Below are positions 17,088 to 25,576 of a DNA stretch of 64,000 nucleotides, piece after piece. Location of the stretch: positions 1,798,001-1,862,000 of the forward strand of contig NC_014394.1 in NCBI RefSeq assembly GCF_000145255.1, written 5' to 3'. The first letter of the stretch is position 1, and each line of letters begins with the position of its first letter. The DNA comes from Gallionella capsiferriformans ES-2. GTDB lineage: Bacteria; Pseudomonadota; Gammaproteobacteria; Burkholderiales; Gallionellaceae. Made by a program: the position numbers and the translations under genes. The notes beneath the pieces are model-generated. The model was not told the origin of the DNA. It saw nothing but the letters and a program-made list of their open reading frames with translations, and did not search any database.

Positions 17088-17338
17088 CTACGGAAATGCG
17101 GTTCCTGCGGAAGGCCAAAAGCATTCGCTTCGCTCACAAATCGTTACGCATCTTGCGATGCGTCAGTGCGCGAAAATTTTTGTGTGCAGGTATCAGGATG
17201 AGGTTTATTCTGCTTTTATCACAGGGGTTGCGTCTAGGATTCACTGTCTAGCCCTAATGGCTAGTAGTTGCATCCGTGGTTCTCCGGTATATTGAATAAA
17301 ACATCGAAAAATTTTATCCACTTGGTTTTTCAGGTCGC

Positions 17339-17460
17339 GCTGTAAAATCACGGTAAGTTAGCTGACCGATGTGATGGGCTGCACAGTGCCAATTGCTGCC
17401 TGTCGAGGTGTAGAGTGGATCGCAAGAAAGCTGACGGTCGTGACCAGCAACAGTGTGCCA
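17339..17460. other. Non-coding block shared with element B; rest of the 16.93-17.69 kb gap
   Basis: The gap of about 750 bases between the relaxase and the PF10136 gene has no convincing gene. Besides the oriT-like hairpins it holds this block, which resembles 31077-31170 in element B (pattern TGTA-AATC-CGGT, TAGCTGAC, GTGATGGGC, GTGCCA). The block also repeats itself loosely (AGCTGAC...GTGA...GTGCCA twice, about 50 bases apart). It may be an origin, protein-binding array or RNA. Confidence 0.4.
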
Positions 17461-17688
17461 ATAGCTGAAATTCAGGACGGAAGAGAGCTACTTCCGTAAT
17501 ATGCCGTGAGGAACGGTGAAAAAAAGGCCACAGACGTTGGAATATTTTACAAACTAAGGCTGATTCCGCCGCCAAACAGTCATTGATGTCTGCTCAAAAA
17601 TAATGCGAAGTCACGGGTTGCTTTGGTTTCGCTTGCAATGGTCACGAAAACCGTAATCCCCCCTTATCGTGCTATTGTCGATTCCAAA

Positions 17689-19716
17689 ATGCATAAAGTA
17701 GAAAAGTCTATGGAAACAGTGCTGCAACACCACCTACAGGAAAACGGCGACGAGATCACACTGATCGCCGAGCTCGTAGCAAAGATCCGCCCCCCGAAAT
17801 CCTCGCAGGCCGATCATGCGGAACACATGATCGGCGCGTTGTGCCACATACTCGGACGCCGACCGGACTTGCGTGCCGCGCTGCGTGCCGCGCTGCTCAA
17901 ATTGCTGGGAACGCACAAACCAGTTTCTTTGTATGTGGAATCAGGAATACTGCCCAGTACCGGATTTTTCACGGAGTTGTACCGGCGGGTGAGTCACAAG
18001 ATACTGCCCGAGGCGATCGACCCCCAATACCTGAAAGACATCTTCGCGCTGGTTTTCACCCGTCATGACGGCGAAGTCTGGGTCAATGCCGTGCCAGAGG
18101 CTCGCTGGCTGGAGTTGCTGACGGAATTGCGCTTTGACGAGCAAGCAGCGGAAACCGTTCTGCCCCTGCCGGTGCGCGGCATTATGGATGCGGTTCGAGT
18201 GCTCTCCTACCGGATCTCATCCATAGGTCTGGAACCGGAACTGATCCGCAATGAACCGTCGCTGGAAGAGTTCGCCTCGCCCTTCCTTACCCAAAACGAT
18301 GAAGTCGGCAAATATCTTGAACAGTTCGCGCTGGCTTGGGAGGGCTCCACGCTTGCATTCCAGGACGAAAAACACATCCGCGTATTGCTGGACCAGTGCG
18401 CGCAAATCATCCAGAGGATACGGCGCACCGCATCCCGTTCCGGCACCAGCATCAGTCTCACCTTCCTGTTACAGCGTCTGACCCAGCAATTGGAGCGCAT
18501 GGAATACCTGCTTGCCATTCTTGCAGCACTGCACGAGGAAAAAACAGGGGAGCGTGCGCGCCCCTTGTATGTGGGCCTGTTCAAGACACTGGTCAGCGGT
18601 GAATGCCACAAGAACGATGTGCGGCAACACTGGCGTGATAGCATGGAACTGCTGGCGCTGCGCGTGACAGAAAACGCCAGCCGCACCGGCGAGCATTACA
18701 TCACCAGCACACGCTCTGAGTATTTTGCACTGCTGAAATCGGCCATGGGTGCGGGGTTAATCATCGCTTTCATGGCAATGATCAAACTGTTCATCGCGGC
18801 GCAACACCTGCCGCCGCTGACCGAGGCGCTGTTGTTCAGCCTGAACTACGGTTTGGGCTTTATCCTGATCCACATCCTGCACTTTACCATCGCCACTAAA
18901 CAGCCCGCGATGACGGCCTCGGCCATCGCCGCCAGCATCAGCGAACACGGCAATAGCCACGACATGGAAAACCTGACCAGCATCATCGCGCAAACGATGC
19001 GCAGCCAGTTGGCGGCGATCTTGGGTAATGTGCTGGTGGTAATACCACTGGCCATGCTAATCGCCTGGGGAATCATGGCAGCAACAGGCGCGCATTTCGT
19101 CGCCCCCGAAAAAGCCCAACACCTGATGGCCGACATCGACCCGTTTCACAGTCTGTCCGTGTTCTACGCTGCGATTGCCGGCGTTTGCCTGTTCCTGTCG
19201 GGACTGATCGCGGGCCACCATGACAACCTCGCCGTCTACAACCGGATACCGCAACGACTGAAACAACTGCGCTGGCTAAAGCGTCTGTTGGGCGCGGCGC
19301 GGCTGGCGCGTGTCGCCGACTATGTGGAAAACAACCTAGGGGCACTCGCGGGGAATTTCTACTTCGGCTGCATGCTAGGCGGCGTGGCCGCCATCGGCGT
19401 GGTGTTCGGCCTGCCGGTGGACATCCGGCACATCACCTTCTCTTCCGCATTTCTGGGTTTCTCGTTGGTCGGGCTGGATTTCGCAGTCGAACCACAGCAA
19501 CTTCTGGTAGCCGCACTAGGCATCGCGCTGATCGGCCTGGCCAATTTGATGGTTAGCTTCACCTTGGCGCTTAGCGTGGCAATGAAAGCACGCAAGGTTA
19601 CTTTTGCGCATTGGTCAACCTTGTTGCGCAGTGTGGGACGGCGCTTCGGGCGCAAACCGAGAGAGTTTTTACTGCCACCAAAGTCTCAGAAAGGCGATGA
19701 GCTGGACGCTCATTGA
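17689..19716 (+). CDS. PF10136-type 'site-specific recombinase' membrane protein
   Basis: A protein of about 675 residues that fits the family named site-specific recombinase (Gcr-like, PF10136). Despite the name, its C-terminal half is a set of membrane helices (LKSAMGAGLIIAFMAMIKLF, EALLFSLNYGLGFILIHIL, ILGNVLVVIPLAMLIAWGIM, VFYAAIAGVCLFLSGLIAG, FGCMLGGVAAIGVVFGLPV, LLVAALGIALIGLANLMVSF). The N-terminal half is a soluble helical domain. I see no serine- or tyrosine-recombinase catalytic motif, so a recombinase function is doubtful. In-frame ATGs lie at 17689 and 17710 and a longer frame opens at 17623; none has a strong ribosome site. Cargo of element A. Confidence 0.75.
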   Translation: MHKVEKSMETVLQHHLQENGDEITLIAELVAKIRPPKSSQADHAEHMIGALCHILGRRPDLRAALRAALLKLLGTHKPVSLYVESGILPSTGFFTELYRRVSHKILPEAIDPQYLKDIFALVFTRHDGEVWVNAVPEARWLELLTELRFDEQAAETVLPLPVRGIMDAVRVLSYRISSIGLEPELIRNEPSLEEFASPFLTQNDEVGKYLEQFALAWEGSTLAFQDEKHIRVLLDQCAQIIQRIRRTASRSGTSISLTFLLQRLTQQLERMEYLLAILAALHEEKTGERARPLYVGLFKTLVSGECHKNDVRQHWRDSMELLALRVTENASRTGEHYITSTRSEYFALLKSAMGAGLIIAFMAMIKLFIAAQHLPPLTEALLFSLNYGLGFILIHILHFTIATKQPAMTASAIAASISEHGNSHDMENLTSIIAQTMRSQLAAILGNVLVVIPLAMLIAWGIMAATGAHFVAPEKAQHLMADIDPFHSLSVFYAAIAGVCLFLSGLIAGHHDNLAVYNRIPQRLKQLRWLKRLLGAARLARVADYVENNLGALAGNFYFGCMLGGVAAIGVVFGLPVDIRHITFSSAFLGFSLVGLDFAVEPQQLLVAALGIALIGLANLMVSFTLALSVAMKARKVTFAHWSTLLRSVGRRFGRKPREFLLPPKSQKGDELDAH

Positions 19717-19810
19717 ACACGCCGGATGAAGTGGATTAGTCGTACTATGAAGTTGAATTCTTTCTATCAGGGACACTATGGTTAGTTTAAGCTGGCCCAC
19801 AAAATTGGCC

Positions 19811-20500
19811 TCATCGGAAATTTCGATCAGAAACTATTGCAGGTAATATCCCATAGCAATTCACCAACATATCCCAGCGAATGAGGCAGCTAATCATTCG
19901 ACTCTGCTGAATACGCGTAGATAGCGGTCGGGGCTGTCTCGTCAACAGCCCCAATTGGCGCAGTTGCTGGTGCAACACATACGCCGCAGCCGTTAGCAAC
20001 AGGCGAGCGAAGTTGGCGAGGAAGGTTGATGCGGAGGTTCGATCGGACTTCAGATCACACTTCACTTGCTTGATCCAATTCTCTGCTTGTCCGCGGTCGC
20101 AATATTCCTGCTGGTAGATTCCAAACGGGAGTGAGTCGTAGCGCAGGCCAGTAAATTGTCAGTATCCAGAGGCGCAAGCGCCGCTGCGAGCTTGAAAATC
20201 GGATCGCCACGCAAGGTATTGGCATCATTGCAGTATTCATAACCCGAAGCAATCTGAAAAACGCGTTGGGTCAGCAAATCTCGCATGGTATGCGTGATGT
20301 AGCGAGCGTCACGAAAAACGGTAATGGCCGCAGTCAGGCGATTGAGCAGACCAATACGACGGTCGACTGCACTCAACACTACGGCCCCCAAGTCAGAGGA
20401 TAACTCCCCGCCCTTGAAGTCGGCGCGAACGGTGAAACTAGGAATGGAAGGAAAATGGGGTTGTTCTGGGGTAAAATCGTCAACAGGGTGAGTGCAAGCA
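19811..20500 (-). pseudogene. IS1380-family transposase remnant
   Basis: Fragments of one transposase lie in different frames. The N-terminal part reads FTVRADFKGGELSSDLGAVV, then DRRIGLLNRL, QRVFQIASGYEYCNDANTLR and DPIFKLAAAL. After a large internal deletion and frameshifts it resumes at WIKQVKCDLKSDRTSASTFL and FARLLLTAAAYVLHQQLRQLG. This N- and C-terminal pair is characteristic of IS1380-type transposases. Most of the catalytic core is missing, so it is dead. No terminal repeats were identified. It sits between the PF10136 gene and glrK. Confidence 0.75.
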
Positions 20501-20687
20501 GGAATTTTTTACAAATCGGTGTATAGATAATTCAAATTATACAAATGCTTACTGTGATATTCGCCCTATTTATGCAATATTCAGGTTAGATGAAATAGTT
20601 AGCCCAGATTCGAAAAAAACATTGCAGAAGTTGGCATTTAAACGTTACATCATCCCGGTGGATACAATCCATGGTTTCGCTAAAATA

Positions 20688-22130
20688 ATGTTCGTGTGGC
20701 ACCCAAAATCATTTTCCGCACTCATTCTGGCGGGCTATTTGTTTGCTTCGCTGCCGTTGATATTTTCGCTGATCTACAGTGCCACGGCCATTAACCAGCT
20801 TTCAACGCAAAATCGGCAGGTAGTTTATAAAGCGGAACGAATTGCTCATTTTAGCCGTATCCTGGTCAATCATGCCGCATCAATGGAACGAAGCGTCAAG
20901 CTTACATCTATCTTGGAGGATAAATCCCTGTTAAAAAAATATTTCCAAAGCCATGACGAATTCAGGGACATTCTGCAAAACCTTTCATCTCTTCCTCTAA
21001 CGGACAAACAAAGACAACTAATACAAATTATAGAGTCTTCAGAATCCGCTATTTTTCACGATGTGACAAAGATCTTAGATGCCAGGAAACACATCGTGCA
21101 ACGACATGTTGACTTTTCCACCCTGATAGTTGCAACGCAAGACTTTCTCAATCATGGAGACGCACCGATTGAACGGGAAGTCGAAGCTATGCAGAAAATG
21201 GCCGATCAGGCAAACCGGATCATCATGTTGCTGCTGGCCGGGCTAGTCCCGTTTGTGACTTTGCTGGCGTTCGGTTTCTCCGTACTGATTACCAGACCCA
21301 TCCGGCAAATTGACAATGCAATACGATCGATGGGAAATGGAAATCTATCGAGCCCGGTCGAAATTAATGGCCCTCAGGATTTGCAGCAGCTGGCAAACAG
21401 ACTGAACTGGATGCGTCAGCGCCTCATGGAAATTGAAGATCAAAAATCTACTTTCTTACAGCATGTATCCCATGAACTAAAAACGCCGCTTACCTCTATC
21501 CGGGAAGGCGCGAATCTTCTTTGTGAAGGTGTCGCTGGAAAACTCACCGAAAGGCAAAGCGAAATTACAAAAATCCTTTATTCCAACAGCCTTCATTTGC
21601 AGAAAAGAATCGAAGACCTGTTAAACTTTAGCGCACTTCAGTCGGCGAAGGCCATTCTGATCAGGCAAAACGTTGCTCTCAAGCCGCTCCTTGATTTGAT
21701 CGTGCATGATCAGTATCTGGCAATGACCAATAAATCATTAAAAATCGAGTTGCTGTGCCCCGATTTATCAATTGAGTGCGATCAACAAAAGCTTGGCATC
21801 ATCATGGACAATCTTCTGTCCAATGCAATCAAATATTCTCCTGTTGGTGGACAGATAAAAATTCGAGTGAAAGAAATCAACGACACCATCAGGCTGGATG
21901 TAATTGATTCTGGCCCTGGCATAGACCCGACTGACAGAGAAAGAATTTTCGACGCTTTTTATCAGGGGCGCAAAGCGCCGCAATCCCATATCAGGGGTAC
22001 CGGACTGGGGTTGGCGATAGCCCGCGAATATGCTCTTGCGCATAGCGGGACGCTCGAATTGACCGAACTTGAGGCAGGTACGTGCTTTCGCCTGGCTCTT
22101 CCCGCGACTCGCATGGTGGTCACAGCATGA
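20688..22130 (+). CDS. glrK: Sensor histidine kinase, GlrK/QseE-like
   Basis: A membrane kinase of about 480 residues: membrane helix near the N-terminus (ALILAGYLFASLPLIFSLIY), a periplasmic helical domain, a second helix (IIMLLLAGLVPFVTLLAFGFSV), HAMP region, and an H-box FLQHVSHELKTPLTSIREGA. The ATPase motifs follow: N-box DNLLSNAIKYSP, DSGPGIDP and GTGLGLAIAREYA. The H-box neighbourhood and the downstream genes (lipoprotein, sigma-54 regulator) match the GlrK-QseG-GlrR (QseEGF) arrangement. A TTG at 20622 would add 22 residues; the ATG at 20688 is my choice. The next gene starts within its stop codon (ATGA). Confidence 0.82.
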   Translation: MFVWHPKSFSALILAGYLFASLPLIFSLIYSATAINQLSTQNRQVVYKAERIAHFSRILVNHAASMERSVKLTSILEDKSLLKKYFQSHDEFRDILQNLSSLPLTDKQRQLIQIIESSESAIFHDVTKILDARKHIVQRHVDFSTLIVATQDFLNHGDAPIEREVEAMQKMADQANRIIMLLLAGLVPFVTLLAFGFSVLITRPIRQIDNAIRSMGNGNLSSPVEINGPQDLQQLANRLNWMRQRLMEIEDQKSTFLQHVSHELKTPLTSIREGANLLCEGVAGKLTERQSEITKILYSNSLHLQKRIEDLLNFSALQSAKAILIRQNVALKPLLDLIVHDQYLAMTNKSLKIELLCPDLSIECDQQKLGIIMDNLLSNAIKYSPVGGQIKIRVKEINDTIRLDVIDSGPGIDPTDRERIFDAFYQGRKAPQSHIRGTGLGLAIAREYALAHSGTLELTELEAGTCFRLALPATRMVVTA

Positions 22131-22666
22131 AGCGCATACGCATGAAGGTTCAATTGATAAACGCCTTCACAGTGGCAATGATGCTCGCTGCATGTTCTGG
22201 CGTGACCGCTCACAAGCCGACGCTGGATATGGCTTCCTGTCCCACCCCTTCGGGTTACGATATTAAACTTCACGAAGCCTTGCTATACGCAGCTTACATT
22301 CGCTCTTTGTCCGCGTCTGATCTGACTCAGGAATATAACGCGGCGCGCATGAACATAGTAAACAACACTGAGCGCCTTAAATTGGCAATATTGTTGTCGC
22401 TCCCCGATACCCAGTTCCGCGATACCGGCAAGGCAATCGGTCTTCTGAATGGTTTGACCGTAACACCTTCTGATTCGCAGTCTGATTTAAATGGCTTTGC
22501 ACTGCTGTTAAACATGTTGCTTGGTAAAGAGCAACAGACAGCGGAAACATTGAGCGATCTTACAAAGCTGCTTGCAACCGACAGGGCTCAGATTAAATCG
22601 CTCCAGGATAAAATTGACGCTATCAAGGATTTTGAAACAAATCAAACTCACAGAGATCAACCATGA
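22127..22666 (+). CDS. Lipoprotein between glrK and glrR (QseG position)
   Basis: A protein of about 179 residues with a lipoprotein signal (VAMMLAACSG, lipobox LAAC) and an otherwise helical body ending in a coiled-coil-like tail (LTKLLATDRAQIKSLQDKID). It overlaps glrK and glrR by 4 bases on each side (ATGA both times), so the three are translated together. QseG in enterobacteria is the outer-membrane lipoprotein at the same position and controls the kinase. The sequence is too divergent for me to give that name with confidence, but the same role is likely. Confidence 0.7.
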   Translation: MKRIRMKVQLINAFTVAMMLAACSGVTAHKPTLDMASCPTPSGYDIKLHEALLYAAYIRSLSASDLTQEYNAARMNIVNNTERLKLAILLSLPDTQFRDTGKAIGLLNGLTVTPSDSQSDLNGFALLLNMLLGKEQQTAETLSDLTKLLATDRAQIKSLQDKIDAIKDFETNQTHRDQP

Positions 22667-24033
22667 ACAGCACACAACTCACGGCAGCGCCCAAGCGCAA
22701 AATATTGATTGTAGACGACGATCCTGACTTGTTGCGATTGCTGTCCATCCGGCTTGAATCTGCAAATTTCGAGGTCGAATCGGCCGATAGCGCAGAGGCT
22801 GCAATCAAGTTCGTGTCGATGGAAAGACCTCAACTCGTAATAACCGACATGAGGATGCAAGGCATGGACGGGATAGCGTTGTTTGAGCGTATTCACAGAA
22901 GCGTGCCGACCCTTCCTGTCATCATGCTGACCGCGCATGGCACGATACCAGACGCGGTTAACGCAATGCAACGCGGCCTGTTCGGATATTTGACCAAGCC
23001 TTTCGACAGCGCCGTTCTGCTCGAGCATGTTGAAAGAGCGTTCCAGTTTATTCCTGCTGCGCTGCGAAACCCGGAAACCGGCGATTGGCGTGCCGATATC
23101 ATCACACAAAGTCCCGTCATGGAAGACGTTCTGACTAAAGCCAGACTTGTGGCAGAAGGGGACGCAAGTGTGCTGATCCGGGGTGGGAGCGGCACCGGCA
23201 AGGAATTGCTTGCTCATGCCATTCACAATGCAAGTCATCGCTCTCAACGTCCATTTGTTGCAATCAATTGTGCCGCCATTCCCGAACTGTTGCTGGAGTC
23301 TGAGCTGTTTGGGCACACCAAAGGTGCGTTCACTGGTGCGGTGCGCGATCACAAGGGTTTGTTTCAGTCGGCAATTGGAGGTACTGTCTTCCTGGACGAA
23401 ATCGGCGACATGCCTTTGGCGCTTCAAAGTAAGCTGTTGCGTGTGCTTCAGGAAAAACAGGTCACGCCTGTTGGTTCAACGCAGACGGTGCCCCTGGATG
23501 TGCGCATCATCTCAGCGACACACCGGGACCTAAAAGAAGAAATTGTTGCAGGCAAATTCCGTGAAGACATTTATTACCGTCTTAATGTCGTGGAGTTGGT
23601 TATTCCTCCGTTATCGGAGCGGCGTGAAGACATTCCCTTGCTGTCCAAATATTTTCTGTCCATGCTTTCTGGAAAATATAACCGAAAAATAAACGGTTTT
23701 TCGCCAGATGCAATGAACAAGCTTATTGAAGCCCCATGGCCTGGAAATGTCCGGCAGCTTCAGAATGTTGTTGAGCAAAGCGTAGTGCTGTGCACGACAT
23801 CGTTGATTTCATCCGTACTGGTTCAAAATACGATTCATATTGAAGCAGAAATGTTCGTTTCGCTTGAGGAAGGGAAAAATCGTTTTGAGCGGGATTATCT
23901 GATTCGCATTTTAAAAATTACGGAGGGCAATGTAACCCAAGCTGCAAAATTATCGAAGAGAAACCGGACAGAGTTTTATAAATTGCTTCAGAAACATCAG
24001 ATCACCCCGTCATTGATCAGGCAACTGCCGTAA
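22663..24033 (+). CDS. glrR: Sigma-54-dependent response regulator, GlrR/QseF-like
   Basis: A 456-residue NtrC-type activator. The receiver domain has DDD at residues 18-20 and phospho-acceptor Asp62 in ITDMRMQGMDG. The AAA+ domain has a Walker A variant GGSGTGKELLA, the sigma-54 contact loop GAFTGA and FLDEIGDMP. A C-terminal helix-turn-helix follows (TEGNVTQAAKLSKRNRTEFYKLL). It should activate sigma-54 promoters when phosphorylated by the kinase of the same operon. Two TGTC-N10-GACA sites lie directly downstream of its stop codon, ahead of a sigma-54 promoter. Confidence 0.87.
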   Translation: MNSTQLTAAPKRKILIVDDDPDLLRLLSIRLESANFEVESADSAEAAIKFVSMERPQLVITDMRMQGMDGIALFERIHRSVPTLPVIMLTAHGTIPDAVNAMQRGLFGYLTKPFDSAVLLEHVERAFQFIPAALRNPETGDWRADIITQSPVMEDVLTKARLVAEGDASVLIRGGSGTGKELLAHAIHNASHRSQRPFVAINCAAIPELLLESELFGHTKGAFTGAVRDHKGLFQSAIGGTVFLDEIGDMPLALQSKLLRVLQEKQVTPVGSTQTVPLDVRIISATHRDLKEEIVAGKFREDIYYRLNVVELVIPPLSERREDIPLLSKYFLSMLSGKYNRKINGFSPDAMNKLIEAPWPGNVRQLQNVVEQSVVLCTTSLISSVLVQNTIHIEAEMFVSLEEGKNRFERDYLIRILKITEGNVTQAAKLSKRNRTEFYKLLQKHQITPSLIRQLP

Positions 24034-24047
24034 TCTGTGATAACCCC

Positions 24048-24065
24048 TGTCGTGATCTTGCGACA
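24048..24065. promoter_or_regulatory. Putative GlrR binding site 1
   Basis: TGTC-N10-GACA. This is the spacing and sequence I recall for the enterobacterial GlrR consensus. It lies about 160 bases upstream of the sigma-54 promoter, a normal enhancer distance. Confidence 0.7.
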
Positions 24066-24113
24066 CCCAAAAACGCTTAAGTATCAATCAGATTGAAAAT
24101 TTGGCCATATTTC

Positions 24114-24131
24114 TGTCTCATTTTGGCGACA
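24114..24131. promoter_or_regulatory. Putative GlrR binding site 2
   Basis: A second TGTC-N10-GACA, centred 66 bases after the first and about 80 bases upstream of the sigma-54 -24 box. Two identical half-site pairs at this distance are unlikely by chance. Confidence 0.7.
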
Positions 24132-24207
24132 TAAAAAACTATGATTTCAGAAATTTGCATTCAGGAATATTAAATCAACATGCTGTTTTTTATAGATTAT
24201 TTGCAAG

Positions 24208-24223
24208 TGGCACGACACTTGCT
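24208..24223 (+). promoter_or_regulatory. Sigma-54 promoter of the small secreted protein gene
   Basis: TGGCACGACACTTGCT matches the -24/-12 consensus TGGCACG-N4-TTGCW. Between site 2 and the promoter, AATCAA-N4-CTG (24173-24185) is one mismatch from an IHF site, which would suit DNA bending. The gene starts 62 bases downstream. Confidence 0.85.
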
Positions 24224-24285
24224 TTTAACGGGGTGCCAAGCAAGAATGCTTGCGGGCTATTCTCAATTTTATAAAGGAAAGTGTT

Positions 24286-24489
24286 ATGAACAAGCTATTG
24301 TCCGTATTAATCGCCAGTGCATTTGCTATCGTCTCTATGGCTGCTACAGCGGGAGAGGCTACCATCTCAAGCTCAAATGACAAGGCTGCGGAAACAACAC
24401 AGGCAGCGGCGAAAACTGATGCTGCCACAGTAAAAACAGAAGGCGCTGCATCGAAAACCGATGCTACAAACGCAGCTCCCAAAAAGTAA
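24286..24489 (+). CDS. Small secreted Ala/Lys/Thr-rich protein (67 aa)
   Basis: The frame begins MNKLLSVLIASAFAIVSMAA with a clear signal peptide and a ribosome site AAGGAAAG. The mature part is low-complexity and hydrophilic, with repeating Ala/Thr/Lys (TQAAAKTDAATVKTEGAASK, then TDATNAAPKK) and no cysteine. It lies directly under a sigma-54 promoter with two likely GlrR sites, so it is probably the local target of the kinase-regulator pair. Function unknown; composition suggests a periplasmic or cell-surface peptide. A strong hairpin follows. Confidence 0.7.
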   Translation: MNKLLSVLIASAFAIVSMAATAGEATISSSNDKAAETTQAAAKTDAATVKTEGAASKTDATNAAPKK

Positions 24490-24500
24490 TTTAGTTCGCT

Positions 24501-24542
24501 AACGTTCGACAAAGTCAGCAAAGGCTGACTTTGTCGAACGTT
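24501..24542. terminator. Perfect 19-bp hairpin after the small secreted protein gene
   Basis: AACGTTCGACAAAGTCAGC and its exact complement are separated only by AAAG. It starts 11 bases after the stop codon and is long and very stable, but has no T-run after it. It may act as a terminator or 3' stabiliser of the short transcript. Confidence 0.65.
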
Positions 24543-24692
24543 CTATACTCTGTATAAGCGTAGGAGAACGGTCATTCACAGTATTTCCATACCTGCAATA
24601 CCTCCATGCATTTTTATCAATTCAACGTAAGCGCGCCATAAACCGCAGGCTTGTTGCCGTGTTGAAACGGTTACGCCATAAAGGAGAGGAAC

Positions 24693-25478
24693 ATTCCAAA
24701 AAAAATACGAGTAGGATTGGTCGGCTATGGTAAGGCAGGCAGTGCAGTAGCCAACGTCTTAAGCTGCGATCCGCGTTTTGAATTGCGCTGGATTGCGAAG
24801 CGTTCTGCAATCGCAGGGCAGAAAACTCATCTAGGAAACGATATTCCTGTCTTCGGGCTGGAACAGAATTCATTCGATGATTTATTCGAGCGTATTCCAG
24901 TGGATGCACTGCTCGATTTCTCTTCGCCAAAAAGTATTCATATTTACGGGGAAGAAGTGCGCGCGCGCGGCATCATGCTAATCAGCGCAATCTCTGCCTA
25001 TTCAGAAATGGATTTGGAATATGCGCGCAGCCTGGGTCAGACCACCCGAGTTTTGTGTTCACCCAACATCACGCTGGGTATCAATTTTCTGATCGTGGCG
25101 GCGAAGTTGTTGCGCAAGATTGCCCCGTTCGCCGATGTGGAGATACTTGAACAGCACTTCAAAGAAAAGCCGGAAGTATCCGGCACTGCGCGCAGAATCG
25201 CTGAAACGCTGGAGATTTCTGGAGAGAACATCACTTCATTGCGGTTGGGTGGCATCGTCGGTCACCACGAGGTGATTTTTGGCTTCCCGTATCAAACGGT
25301 GCGATTGATACACGATTCGATCCGGCGTGAAGCATTTGGCACGGGGGCGGCGTTTGCGCTTGTTCAGCTTGCTGAATGTAAAAACGGTTTCTACACATTT
25401 GACGATCTGTTGCTGCGTCTGATGCGTGATGAACTGCAGGAAAGTGAACAAGCTACCACCGAGGCGGAAAACGAGTGA
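24693..25478 (+). CDS. Dihydrodipicolinate reductase-like protein with a probable ATT start
   Basis: A protein of about 261 residues with an N-terminal Rossmann motif (VGLVGYGKAGSAVA) and a DapB-like catalytic region EQHFKEKPEVSGTARRIAE, to compare with E.HHR.K.D.PSGTA of DapB. One of the two catalytic-loop histidines and the following Lys seem kept; the second His is Phe. It may be a DapB paralogue with a different substrate. The frame has no ATG before the Rossmann motif. A strong site AAGGAGAGG (24681-24689) is placed for ATT at 24693 (then PKKIRVGLVGYG), while the first TTG, at 24717, cuts into the motif. Start at ATT is inferred. Cargo of element A. Confidence 0.7.
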   Translation: MPKKIRVGLVGYGKAGSAVANVLSCDPRFELRWIAKRSAIAGQKTHLGNDIPVFGLEQNSFDDLFERIPVDALLDFSSPKSIHIYGEEVRARGIMLISAISAYSEMDLEYARSLGQTTRVLCSPNITLGINFLIVAAKLLRKIAPFADVEILEQHFKEKPEVSGTARRIAETLEISGENITSLRLGGIVGHHEVIFGFPYQTVRLIHDSIRREAFGTGAAFALVQLAECKNGFYTFDDLLLRLMRDELQESEQATTEAENE

Positions 25479-25576
25479 CTGGCATCATATGCTGCCAGTG
25501 ATCCAGATTTAAAAGTAGGGTTGATTGATTGAGTGGGTCAATTACCAACGTATATTCAAGAAGTAAATGTTGGGGC

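Noticed and set aside
17071-17295. Open frame of 74 codons over the oriT region
   Set aside because: It runs over the hairpins, has no ribosome site and its product has no sensible composition.
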